NCBI RefSeq assembly: GCF_001695855.1
Contig: NZ_MBSS01000008.1
Coordinates: 1 to 64,000, forward strand
Direction: 5' to 3'
Source of the DNA: Ensifer sp. LC163
GTDB taxonomy: Bacteria; Pseudomonadota; Alphaproteobacteria; Rhizobiales; Rhizobiaceae
DNA: 64,000 nucleotides
Position numbers and translations under genes: made by a program. The notes below the pieces were generated by a model. It was given only the letters and a program-made list of their open reading frames with translations, was not told the DNA's origin and ran no database searches. Below, one piece after another: positions 53,282 through 61,025 of the stretch (the first letter of the stretch is position 1; each line of letters begins with the position of its first letter).

Positions 53282-54184
53282 ATGAGTACCAGCAAAGGCT
53301 TTGCCAGCAGCCACAACAGGGCGGCACTCCTGTTCCTGTCGCCTGCATTCCTGCTCATTGCAGCCTTCGTCGCCTATCCCGTCGTCTATGCCGGTTGGCT
53401 CTCGCTTTTCCGTTGGGACGGAGCGTCTGCACCCGTCTTTCAAGGGGCAGGCAATTTCGTCCGCCTGGCCGGCGACCCGATCTTCTGGCGGGCGCTTGGT
53501 CGAAACCTTCTCGTCGCGCTTTCGGCGATGGTTTTCCAGGTGTTTCTGGCGCTTTGCATCGCCTACTGCCTAGTGCGCATCGTGCCCGCCTTCAGCCGGA
53601 TATTCCTGTTCTTCTATCTTGTACCGGTGATGGTCAGCGAGATCTGCATCGGGCTGCTGTGGCGCTTCATGTACAATCCCTATTTCGGCCTGGTGAACGC
53701 GGCATTCGGCGCGCTTGGGCTGGACGGCCTGAAGCGCGGTTGGCTCGGCGAATCCGGCACGGCCTTCTCGGCCGTGGTGGTGGTGATGAGCTTCACCTAT
53801 CTCGGCCTCTACGTTCTGCTTTTCGTGGCCGCGGTGCGGAGTGTGCCCGAAAGCGTCTATGAGGCTGCCGAGATCGACGGGGCCGGCCATTTCACTAAGT
53901 TCTTCTCGATCACCATCCCCATGGTCGGAGACGCGGTGCGTGCCAATTCTCTCCTTGCGATCATTGGCTCGCTCAAGACCTTCTCGCTCGTCTTTGTCCT
54001 CACCAATGGCGGCCCAAACCATGCAAGCGAGGTGGTTTCCACCTACCTCTACAAGATGGGCTTCGGCAGCTTCGAGATGGGCTACGCCGCAACGATCGGC
54101 TTCACGCAGATGCTGCTGACGGCGATCGGCGCCTGGCTCGTCTTCCGGTATCTGAAAAGAGCCGGCGTCGGCGGGAGAACTTGA
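53282..54184 (+). CDS. Sugar-type ABC permease (MalF/UgpA class)
   Basis: 300 residues, six helices. 'LLFLSPAFLLIAAFVAYPVV' is the first helix, and the EAA loop is 'PESVYEAAEIDGAGHFTKFF' with 'LKTFSLVFVLTNGGPNHASE', the standard signature of sugar permeases. It lies 22 bases after a strong stem-loop. It is followed after 3 bases by the second permease. Confidence 0.92.
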   Translation: MSTSKGFASSHNRAALLFLSPAFLLIAAFVAYPVVYAGWLSLFRWDGASAPVFQGAGNFVRLAGDPIFWRALGRNLLVALSAMVFQVFLALCIAYCLVRIVPAFSRIFLFFYLVPVMVSEICIGLLWRFMYNPYFGLVNAAFGALGLDGLKRGWLGESGTAFSAVVVVMSFTYLGLYVLLFVAAVRSVPESVYEAAEIDGAGHFTKFFSITIPMVGDAVRANSLLAIIGSLKTFSLVFVLTNGGPNHASEVVSTYLYKMGFGSFEMGYAATIGFTQMLLTAIGAWLVFRYLKRAGVGGRT

Positions 54185-54187
54185 GCC

Positions 54188-55024
54188 ATGGGTGCCGTTC
54201 GCCGCTGGACCGTGACCAACACGGTGGTCCTTGTTCTCCTGACGCTGCATGTGCTGCTGGTGGTGTTCCCGTTCATCTGGATGATCTACAGCACCTTCAA
54301 GACCAACAAGGAGTTCATGCGTTCGGTCTGGTCTTTCCCGCGGAGCTTCTCGCTTGACGCCTATGTCGGTGCCTGGAGCGGCGGCGCGCTTGGCGGTTAC
54401 GCGGTCAATTCGCTACTGATCATGGCAGGAGCGACGATTATCACGGTGGTCGTTGCGACCTTGGCGGGTTATGCGCTAGCGGTTTATCGTCCGCGCTGGA
54501 TGCCTGCGGTTGAACTCGGCCTGACGGCGGCCATGGCGATACCCGCCTATGTGGCGCTCGTGCCCTTGGTGGTGATGCTTCGTGGCGCCGGACTGCTGGA
54601 CACGCATATGGGTGTCGTCCTGCCGACCGCCGCATTCAACGTGCCGGTCACGATCTTCATCATGCAGGCCTTCTTCAACACGCTTCCGCGCGAACTTTTC
54701 GACGCGGCGCGCATGGATGGTGCTTCCGAGTGGTCGATCTTCGCCCGTGTTGCGCTGCCGATCGCCCGCCCGGCGATGTTCACCGCGGCGATCGTCAACA
54801 TGATCTGGGTCTGGAACGATTTCCTGTTTCCGGTCGTCTTCATCAACAGTCCGGCGCGCAAGACATTGCCCGTGGGCCTCACGGATTTCGTCGGCGAACA
54901 CATCACCAATTATCCGGTGATGCTGGCGGCAATCCTGTTCGCCGCCATCGCGCCGCTGGTCCTCTTCATCTTTTTCGAACGCCAGATCACTGCCGCTTTG
55001 CTCGGCGGTGCCGTCAAGGAATAG
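54188..55024 (+). CDS. Sugar-type ABC permease (MalG/UgpE class)
   Basis: 278 residues. 'VLLVVFPFIWMIYSTFKTNK' is the first helix region, and the EAA loop is 'RELFDAARMDGASEWSIFAR' followed by 'MIWVWNDFLFPVVFINSPAR'. It partners the preceding permease. No ATPase gene follows in this operon, so the importer must borrow an ATPase encoded elsewhere, as known for MsmX-type shared ATPases. Confidence 0.92.
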   Translation: MGAVRRWTVTNTVVLVLLTLHVLLVVFPFIWMIYSTFKTNKEFMRSVWSFPRSFSLDAYVGAWSGGALGGYAVNSLLIMAGATIITVVVATLAGYALAVYRPRWMPAVELGLTAAMAIPAYVALVPLVVMLRGAGLLDTHMGVVLPTAAFNVPVTIFIMQAFFNTLPRELFDAARMDGASEWSIFARVALPIARPAMFTAAIVNMIWVWNDFLFPVVFINSPARKTLPVGLTDFVGEHITNYPVMLAAILFAAIAPLVLFIFFERQITAALLGGAVKE

Positions 55025-55032
55025 CCGTTAAT

Positions 55033-55052
55033 GACCCGGCTTCAGCCGGGTC
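55033..55052 (+). terminator. Stem-loop between permease and PLP enzyme genes
   Basis: GACCCGGC pairs with GCCGGGTC around TTCA, 8 bases after the permease stop and 18 before the next start. There is no T-tract, so this is probably an intra-operon attenuator or stabiliser. Confidence 0.5.
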
Positions 55053-55070
55053 CAATGCAGGAGAAGTTTC

Positions 55071-56273
55071 ATGTCGCCTAAAGAGCTCGATTTTGCCAGC
55101 CGGGCAGTTTTCTACACGCCGGAGGAGCATTCCCAGTCGATCAGCTACCCGATCTACATGTCGGCGAACTTCCAGTATGGCGGCGACATCTACGACCAGA
55201 TCGTCGCCGGCGCGCGCAAGGAAGTGAACATCTATTCGCGCTGCGGCAACCCGACGGAATACAAGTTCGAAGAACACATCGCCCAGCTGACGGGCGGAAC
55301 CGCCTGCCTGGCGACGGCTTCCGGAATGGCTGCGATCTCGCATGCGCTGTTCGGCATCCTGAAGGCGGGAGACCACATCGTTGCCGATCTCACCACCTAT
55401 TCGAGCACGCACGAGTTCTTCGATCATCGCGCGGCCGATTTCGGGCTGAAGGTCAGCCTTGTCGATTGCACCGATGTGCGGGCGGTCGAGAATGCGTTTA
55501 CCGATGAGACCAAGGTCCTCTACGTCGAGGCGATCGCCAATCCGACCATGAAGGTGCCGCCACTGAAAGCCCTGGTGGAGCTCGCCCATGCGCGCGGCAT
55601 CGTCGTGATTTGCGACAACACGTTTGCGTCTCCGGCCGTTTGCCGACCCCACGAGTTCGGTGTCGACGTCGTCGTCGAAAGCGCGACCAAGTTCATCGGC
55701 GGCCACAATGATGCGGTCGGCGGGGTGATCACGCTGAAGTCCGACATCCTGCCTGCGGACTGGCTGGAGGATGTGCGCTGGAACACGCTCAACAAGCTCG
55801 GCGCACCGCTGTCACCGTTCAATGCCTGGCTGCTGCTGCGTGGGGCGCAGACGCTTGCGCTGCGCCTGGAAAAGCAGTGCGCCAATGCGCTGGCGCTTGC
55901 AAGACACCTCGAAGCGCATCCCAAGGTCAAGCGGGTCTTCTATCCGGGGCTACCCTCGCATCCGAACCATGCCTCGGCGAGCGAGCAGTTGCGCGGCGGC
56001 GGCGCCATGCTCTCCTTCTGCGTCGAGGACGAGGCTTCGGGTGTGCGGCTCTTAAAGCGGCTGAAGCTCGGCTCGTTCGCGGCAAGCCTCGGCGGACTGC
56101 GCACCACGACGCAGATGCCCGCGACCATGGCCTTTCTCGACATTCCCAGCCAGGAGCGCGAGGCAATGGGCGTGGTCGATGGCCTGGTGCGTTTCTCGGT
56201 CGGCATCGAACATGTTGACGACATCATCGCCGACGTAGATCAGGCGATAGAACAAATGCACCTCGATCTCTAG
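55071..56273 (+). CDS. Cys/Met-metabolism PLP enzyme (methionine gamma-lyase / cystathionine lyase type)
   Basis: 400 residues. 'INIYSRCGNPT'-type N-terminus ('VNIYSRCGNPTEYKFEEHIA'), 'TACLATASGMAAISHALFGI', 'GIVVICDNTFASPAVCRPHE' and the PLP lysine in 'VVVESATKFIGGHNDAVGGV' identify the Cys_Met_Meta_PP family. 'SVGIEHVDDIIADVDQAIEQ' is the family's usual end. The reaction (alpha,gamma-elimination, beta-elimination or replacement) cannot be fixed by sequence. Its place in a sugar-importer operon beside a kinase is unusual and points to a substrate that joins a sugar with an amino acid. GGAG lies about 9 bases before ATG 55071. Confidence 0.88.
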   Translation: MSPKELDFASRAVFYTPEEHSQSISYPIYMSANFQYGGDIYDQIVAGARKEVNIYSRCGNPTEYKFEEHIAQLTGGTACLATASGMAAISHALFGILKAGDHIVADLTTYSSTHEFFDHRAADFGLKVSLVDCTDVRAVENAFTDETKVLYVEAIANPTMKVPPLKALVELAHARGIVVICDNTFASPAVCRPHEFGVDVVVESATKFIGGHNDAVGGVITLKSDILPADWLEDVRWNTLNKLGAPLSPFNAWLLLRGAQTLALRLEKQCANALALARHLEAHPKVKRVFYPGLPSHPNHASASEQLRGGGAMLSFCVEDEASGVRLLKRLKLGSFAASLGGLRTTTQMPATMAFLDIPSQEREAMGVVDGLVRFSVGIEHVDDIIADVDQAIEQMHLDL

Positions 56274-56283
56274 GGCTTGTGCA

Positions 56284-57270
56284 ATGGCAGCGATCGTCCT
56301 TCTCGGGGATATCAATATCGACCTGGTGCTTGATATCCCCGCCTACCCGCCCGAGGGGGGAGAGGCGATCGCAACCGCCCAGCGGCACATGCTGGGTGGT
56401 TCGGCCACCAACACGGCGATCGCGCTTTCGCGCGCCGGCCACGACTGCCGGCTGATCGGCCGGGTGGGGCAAGACGCATGGGGACAGCAGGCGCTGTCGT
56501 CGCTCGAGGATATTGGGGTCTCGACGGCGTGGATCGGCCGGGACCCGTCTGAGCCGACGCAAACGAACATCGTGACCGTCGGCAAGAGCGGCGAGCGAAC
56601 GATGTTTGCCTATCGCGGAGCCAATGCGCACCTATCGCCGGCATTCATTGCCGACGATGTGTTTGGGGATGCGGCGCTCTTCCATCTCTCCGGCTACGCC
56701 CTGCTGCAAAGTCCGCAGTCCGACGCGGCGATGAGAGCAATCGAGCTTGCGCAGGAAGGCGGGATCCCCGTCACCCTGGATATTCCCGCCGGCGTTGCCC
56801 TGTCGGTTGCGCCGCAGGTGTGCAATCTGCTGCCGAAACTCGACACCATCATGCTGGGCGGGGCCGATCTTGCGCCGCTGGCGGGAGGAGGCTCCGACAC
56901 GCCTGCCGAAGAGGCGATCAGGTCGCTGTTGCACCAGGGTGTGAAAAGGATCGCCCTCAAGCATGATGCCGCGGGGTCGTCTCTCTACCAAAATGCCGGG
57001 GTTGAAAGCGCGCCGTGGTTTTTCGTCGCTGCCGTCGACACGACCGGGGCTGGCGATGCCTTCGCGGCCGGACACATTATCGGGCGGCTGTCCGGATTGC
57101 CCGGAGCTGAATGCTGCCGGCTTGCAAATGCGTTCGGGGCCGTTGCGGTGACCCGGCAGGGGGCCGGAACGTCGATGCCCGCGCTGGCGGAGGTTATGGC
57201 GCTGATTGGTGCCGACAACGGCAATAGGCCTGAGAAAGCCGGCTTGAGGGAAGAGCTGGAACGACCGTAA
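56284..57270 (+). CDS. PfkB-family carbohydrate kinase
   Basis: 328 residues. 'VLLGDINIDLVLDIPAYPPE', 'RHMLGGSATNTAIALSRAGH', 'CRLIGRVGQDAWGQQALSSL' and the catalytic 'VDTTGAGDAFAAGHIIGRLS' are intact. It phosphorylates an unknown sugar in the cytoplasm. It is the last gene of the sugar importer operon, 10 bases after the PLP enzyme. The product is a likely signal for the RpiR regulator, whose SIS domain binds phosphosugars. Confidence 0.9.
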   Translation: MAAIVLLGDINIDLVLDIPAYPPEGGEAIATAQRHMLGGSATNTAIALSRAGHDCRLIGRVGQDAWGQQALSSLEDIGVSTAWIGRDPSEPTQTNIVTVGKSGERTMFAYRGANAHLSPAFIADDVFGDAALFHLSGYALLQSPQSDAAMRAIELAQEGGIPVTLDIPAGVALSVAPQVCNLLPKLDTIMLGGADLAPLAGGGSDTPAEEAIRSLLHQGVKRIALKHDAAGSSLYQNAGVESAPWFFVAAVDTTGAGDAFAAGHIIGRLSGLPGAECCRLANAFGAVAVTRQGAGTSMPALAEVMALIGADNGNRPEKAGLREELERP

Positions 57271-57494
57271 CGCGTCAAGCCTCAATCCTTGCAGGATTCA
57301 AACCGAACATAGGCTGGCAGCACAAAGTACTTCTCTGTTCGCCCGGAAGCGTTCGAAGCGCCCTTGTGGCGGGCAAGATGCGGCTTCTGAAGACGCCGCC
57401 AGCGGCGCAGTCGTGAATGCCAGAGAAACAATCAGGCGAAGCTTCCTCGTCGGAAATCGTCCTTGGTCTGATTTGTGTAGGCCATTACTTACAT

Positions 57495-57517
57495 TGCCAA
57501 ATGTGACGTCATTGGCA
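57495..57517. promoter_or_regulatory. Inverted repeat TGCCAA-N11-TTGGCA
   Basis: Perfect 6-base arms are centred on GTGACGTCA, itself nearly symmetrical. It lies 295 bases before the binding protein start, in a gene-free stretch. Its regulator is unknown. Confidence 0.35.
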
Positions 57518-57731
57518 CCCCCAGCCTGTTGCCGAGCGGACCTTTGCCCGTTCTCGATTGCGTCGGCAGGTTGATCTGAACCTCAGGCAATCTGTGTTTC
57601 GACTGAAACCACTGCCTTTGGTCGCTAAACTGCACCAGGATCCGACGCGACTTTGTTGCGTTCAAGTCATTGGAAATATGGGATTTCTCAGAACCAAGAG
57701 CCATGTGCGGTGCCGGCGAGCCAACGACTGG

Positions 57732-57750
57732 CCTAGCCAAAGGGAGTGTT
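57732..57750 (+). promoter_or_regulatory. Candidate activator box upstream of the second polyamine-type operon
   Basis: CCTAGCCAAAGGGAGTGTT lies 61 bases before ATG 57812. It shares CCTAGCC, GGAGT and a TT end at the same spacing with CCTAGCCCTTTGGAGTATT at 62896. Both lie upstream of genes grouped with the LuxR regulator at 61886. Confidence 0.45.
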
Positions 57751-57811
57751 GACCCTTCCCCGTTACGCCAGCAGTTTTTTCGCAAACAAAGGTCATTCCT
57801 TGGGAGGGAAC

Positions 57812-58918
57812 ATGTCTGGTTCGTGCCGGTCGCTTATGCACTCTGTTGCCATCACCTCGATCGCCTTGCTCTATGGACAGGGGGGAGCGAGGGCCGATGA
57901 GAAGCTCTTTATCTACAATTTCTCCGACTATTTCGCGGAGGATACCATTTCGAACTTCGCCAAGCGCACGGGCGTGGATGCCCGTGTCGATTTCTTTGAC
58001 TCGCTCGAAGTTCTGGAAACGCGCCTGCTGGCAGGGGGAAGCGGATTCGACGTGACCTTTCCAAGCGCGACCGTCGGCGAGCGGCTCATCCAATCGGGTG
58101 CGCTGAAGCCGATCGATGCTTCCGGTCTCAAAAACTATAAGAACCTGGACAAGGATCTCCTGAAGCTCGTTGCCGAACATGACCCCGGCAATCAGTACCT
58201 CGTCCCGTACATGTGGCTGACGACAGGGATTGCCTACAATCCCAGGCTCGTCGAGGAGCGGGTTGGCGGCGCCCCGACGAACAGCCTGGACATGTTCTTC
58301 AAGCCGGAACTGGCGCAAAAGTTCCAGGACTGCGGCATCGGCATCGTCGATGCGCCGAACGAGGTGGTGCCGATCGCCCTGAACTATCTCGGGCTCGATC
58401 CCTATTCGACAAAACAGGAAGATCTCGACAAGGCCAAGGACCTGCTCCTCAAGCTGCGCCCGTACATCCGGCACATGCAGAGCGGCCAACTGGTGGCGGA
58501 CATGGCCTCCGGCCAGCTGTGCCTGGCGATGATGTGGAGCGGGGATGCGGGCGTTGCCGCGGCGCGCGCGGAAGAAGCCAACAACGGCATCGCGGTCGGC
58601 TATTCGATCCCGAAGGAGGGCACCATCATCTCCTTCGATACGATGGCCGTCCCTAGCGATGCGCCTGACCCGGAGCAGGCCTTGGCCTTCATCGACTACG
58701 TTCTCGAGCCGAAGACCGTCGCCGACATCAGCAATCACGTGTTCTACGCCAATGCCAATGCTGCAGCCACGCCGCTGGTCGACGAGGCGATCCGCACGGA
58801 CCCGAACGTCTATCCGCCCGCGGAGGTTCGCTCCAAGCTCTTCGTCGACAAGTCGCTGCCCCCGCGCCAGGCCCGCGAGCGCACCCGGGTTTGGACCGCC
58901 TTCAGGGCCGGCAACTGA
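57812..58918 (+). CDS. Polyamine-type periplasmic binding protein (PotD-like)
   Basis: 368 residues. A signal peptide (cut near 'GGARA') precedes the PotD fold: 'LFIYNFSDYFAEDTISNFAK', 'LLAGGSGFDVTFPSATVGER', 'YLVPYMWLTTGIAYNPRLVE' and 'VGYSIPKEGTIISFDTMAVP'. I chose ATG 57812 (GGGAGGG 3 bases upstream) over an in-frame start at 57746. It is the first gene of a second importer cluster, with a different gene order from the first (binding protein, ATPase, permease, permease). The ligand is unknown. Confidence 0.9.
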   Translation: MSGSCRSLMHSVAITSIALLYGQGGARADEKLFIYNFSDYFAEDTISNFAKRTGVDARVDFFDSLEVLETRLLAGGSGFDVTFPSATVGERLIQSGALKPIDASGLKNYKNLDKDLLKLVAEHDPGNQYLVPYMWLTTGIAYNPRLVEERVGGAPTNSLDMFFKPELAQKFQDCGIGIVDAPNEVVPIALNYLGLDPYSTKQEDLDKAKDLLLKLRPYIRHMQSGQLVADMASGQLCLAMMWSGDAGVAAARAEEANNGIAVGYSIPKEGTIISFDTMAVPSDAPDPEQALAFIDYVLEPKTVADISNHVFYANANAAATPLVDEAIRTDPNVYPPAEVRSKLFVDKSLPPRQARERTRVWTAFRAGN

Positions 58919-58947
58919 GCGCGCCGACAAGCAGAAGGACATTCGCA

Positions 58948-60015
58948 TTGCAATCCTACGTCTCCATCGAGAGCCTCTCCAAATCCTTCGGCCTCTTCAC
59001 CGCCGTCGACGACATTTCGATCGGCATCGGGAAGGGGGAATTCTTCTCGCTTCTTGGTCCATCCGGATGCGGCAAGTCGACCCTGCTGCGTATGATCGCC
59101 GGCTTCGAAACGCCGACGTCGGGTGTCGTCCGGCTCGACGGGGAAGAGGTCACGGATGTTCCGGCCCATCGCCGGGCAACGAACATGATGTTCCAGTCCT
59201 ACGCGCTCTTTCCCCATCTGTCGGTGGGCAAGAACATTGCATTTGGGCTGCAGCAGGACCGGCTGGCACGGAGCGAGATCCGGCAGCGCGTCAGCGAGGT
59301 GGCCGAAAAGCTGCAACTGACCGCGTTGCTGGATCGAAAGCCGCAGCAGCTGTCCGGGGGGCAACGGCAACGCGTCGCATTGGCGCGGGCACTGGTCAAG
59401 CGGCCGAAGGTGCTGTTGCTGGACGAGCCACTCGGCGCGCTCGACAAGAACCTGCGCGCGGAAACCCAGCACGAACTGGTCAGGCTCCAGCGGGAGCTGG
59501 GGTTGACGTTCATCATCGTCACCCACGACCAGCATGAGGCCATGACCGTATCGTCGCGCATCGCGATCATGCGGCAGGGCAAGGTGTTGCAGATCGGTTC
59601 GCCTGCCGAAGTCTATGAAACACCGGTCTCCCGCTACGTCGCGAAATTCCTGGGCGAGGCGAACGTGTTCGAAGGCGGCACCGCCAGGCGCTCCGGCAAC
59701 GAGCTGAAAATCGAAAGTGCCGAGGCCGGCGGTTCGGTGCTTGCCACTGCCACGGACCATATTTCGACCAGTGGTCGCTACTGGGTGTCGGTGCGCCCCG
59801 AACGAGTGGAACTCAACAAACAGGGCAGCGGTCTCGAGGGCGTTGTCGAACAGTTCAGCTATGCCGGATCCGGGCGGCATTATCGGGTGCGCCTGAAGAG
59901 CGGAGCAACGCTGGACGCGCTGCGCGTCAACTTAGGCGCTCAGGACGACCTGTCGGTCGGTGACACTGTGTTTGCGTCATGGATGCCGCAGGCCGCCCGT
60001 CTGCTGGCTGACTAG
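58948..60015 (+). CDS. Polyamine-type ABC importer ATPase (PotA-like)
   Basis: 355 residues. Walker A 'GPSGCGKSTLLRMIAGFETP', Q-loop 'NMMFQSYALFPHLSVGKNIA', signature 'LSGGQRQRVALARALVKRP', Walker B 'VLLLDEPLGALDKNLRAETQ' and a C-terminal TOBE domain ('YWVSVRPERVELNKQGSG') are intact. The start is a TTG at 58948 with AAGGA 8 bases upstream; an earlier in-frame ATG at 58891 would overlap the binding protein gene. Confidence 0.9.
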   Translation: MQSYVSIESLSKSFGLFTAVDDISIGIGKGEFFSLLGPSGCGKSTLLRMIAGFETPTSGVVRLDGEEVTDVPAHRRATNMMFQSYALFPHLSVGKNIAFGLQQDRLARSEIRQRVSEVAEKLQLTALLDRKPQQLSGGQRQRVALARALVKRPKVLLLDEPLGALDKNLRAETQHELVRLQRELGLTFIIVTHDQHEAMTVSSRIAIMRQGKVLQIGSPAEVYETPVSRYVAKFLGEANVFEGGTARRSGNELKIESAEAGGSVLATATDHISTSGRYWVSVRPERVELNKQGSGLEGVVEQFSYAGSGRHYRVRLKSGATLDALRVNLGAQDDLSVGDTVFASWMPQAARLLAD

Positions 60016-60024
60016 GAGAACGAC

Positions 60025-60915
60025 ATGATGCAATCAAAACCTAATCTGGGCCGGCACGCGCTGGTGCTCGTCCCCTATGGCTGGCTGGCGGTCTTCTTTC
60101 TCATGCCGTTTCTGCTCGTGCTGGCGATCAGCCTCTCGTCCGTTCGCCTCGGCATGCCACCCTATGAGCCGCTCTATGCATGGCAGGGATCGCTGCTCAG
60201 CATTCGCCTCAATCTTGAGAACTTCGTCTTCGTCCTGGGCGAGAATACCTATCTGCTTGCCTATCTCACCAGCTTGAAGGTGGCCGCGATTTCGACGGTG
60301 CTGATGCTGGCGATCGCCTATCCACTGGCCTACGGCATCGCAAGTTGCTCGCCTGGGTCGCGCTCCTTCCTCATCTTCCTCGTAATCGTGCCGTTCTGGA
60401 GCTCGATGCTGATCCGCGTCTACGCCTGGATGAGCATTCTGCGCAACGACGGGCTCTTGAATTCGCTGCTCCTGCACCTCGGCGTCATTTCCGAACCGCT
60501 GCGGATCATGAACACCGAGACCGCGATCTATATCGGCATCGTTTATACCTATCTGCCGTTCATGGTGCTGCCGATCTACGCCAATCTCAGTGCCAGCGAC
60601 CGCACCCTGATCGAGGCGGCACGCGACCTCGGATGCTCGCGCATGGCGGCGTTCTGGCGCGTCACGTTTCCGCTCAGCCTCAGGGGCGTTGCCGCGGGGT
60701 GTGCGCTGGTGTTCATCCCGGTCATCGGCGAGTTCGTCGTGCCCGATCTCTTGGGAGGTGCGGACACTCAGATGATCGGCAGGACGATCTGGATCGAGTT
60801 CTTCAACAACCGGGACTGGCCGGTAGCCTCCGCCGTCACCGTGCTGCTTCTCGTCATCTTGGTGATACCGATCGTCCTTTTTCAGACACGTTTGTCTCGA
60901 ACCTCTACTGCATAA
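60025..60915 (+). CDS. Polyamine-type ABC permease (PotB-like)
   Basis: 296 residues, six helices. 'LVLVPYGWLAVFFLMPFLLV' is the first helix, and the loop 'LIEAARDLGCSRMAAFWRVT' with 'FIPVIGEFVVPDLLGGADTQ' is typical of PotB. AGGAG lies 6 bases upstream. The last codons ('GCA TAA') are the first bases of a family A palindrome, so the element's insertion may have set the C-terminus. Confidence 0.9.
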   Translation: MMQSKPNLGRHALVLVPYGWLAVFFLMPFLLVLAISLSSVRLGMPPYEPLYAWQGSLLSIRLNLENFVFVLGENTYLLAYLTSLKVAAISTVLMLAIAYPLAYGIASCSPGSRSFLIFLVIVPFWSSMLIRVYAWMSILRNDGLLNSLLLHLGVISEPLRIMNTETAIYIGIVYTYLPFMVLPIYANLSASDRTLIEAARDLGCSRMAAFWRVTFPLSLRGVAAGCALVFIPVIGEFVVPDLLGGADTQMIGRTIWIEFFNNRDWPVASAVTVLLLVILVIPIVLFQTRLSRTSTA

Positions 60916-61011
60916 TTCCTTAAATCGGAATCGATTTAAGGATAAAATTATGCAGCAAGTTCAAAGTGCTACAGCGTCCTTTGCGCGTCATATTTGACGC
61001 GCGGCGCTGTA
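60910..61011 (+). repeat. Palindromic intergenic repeat, family A copy 3
   Basis: The first hairpin runs 60910-60953 (arms GCATAATTCCTTAAATCG and CGATTTAAGG...ATTATGC, with one arm slightly longer). The second runs 60970-61011 (TACAGCG...CGCTGTA). It starts inside the PotB-like gene, supplies its TAA stop and ends 14 bases before the PotC-like start. Confidence 0.87.
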
Positions 61012-61025
61012 AGTGAGGAGCGACT

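Larger units (their letters stand above)
57271..57811. promoter_or_regulatory. Long leader region before the second polyamine-type operon
   Basis: This 541-base stretch has no convincing gene. It contains an inverted repeat TGCCAA-N11-TTGGCA at 57495-57517 and a box at 57732-57750 shared with 62896-62914. The strong GGGAGGG ribosome site of the next gene lies at its end. Confidence 0.45.

Noticed and set aside
51939-53348. 469-codon minus-strand open frame
   Set aside because: It is antisense to the sugar-binding protein gene, whose signal peptide and family motifs are clear.
57662-58948. 428-codon minus-strand open frame
   Set aside because: It is antisense to the PotD-like gene and spans the leader; it has no family features.
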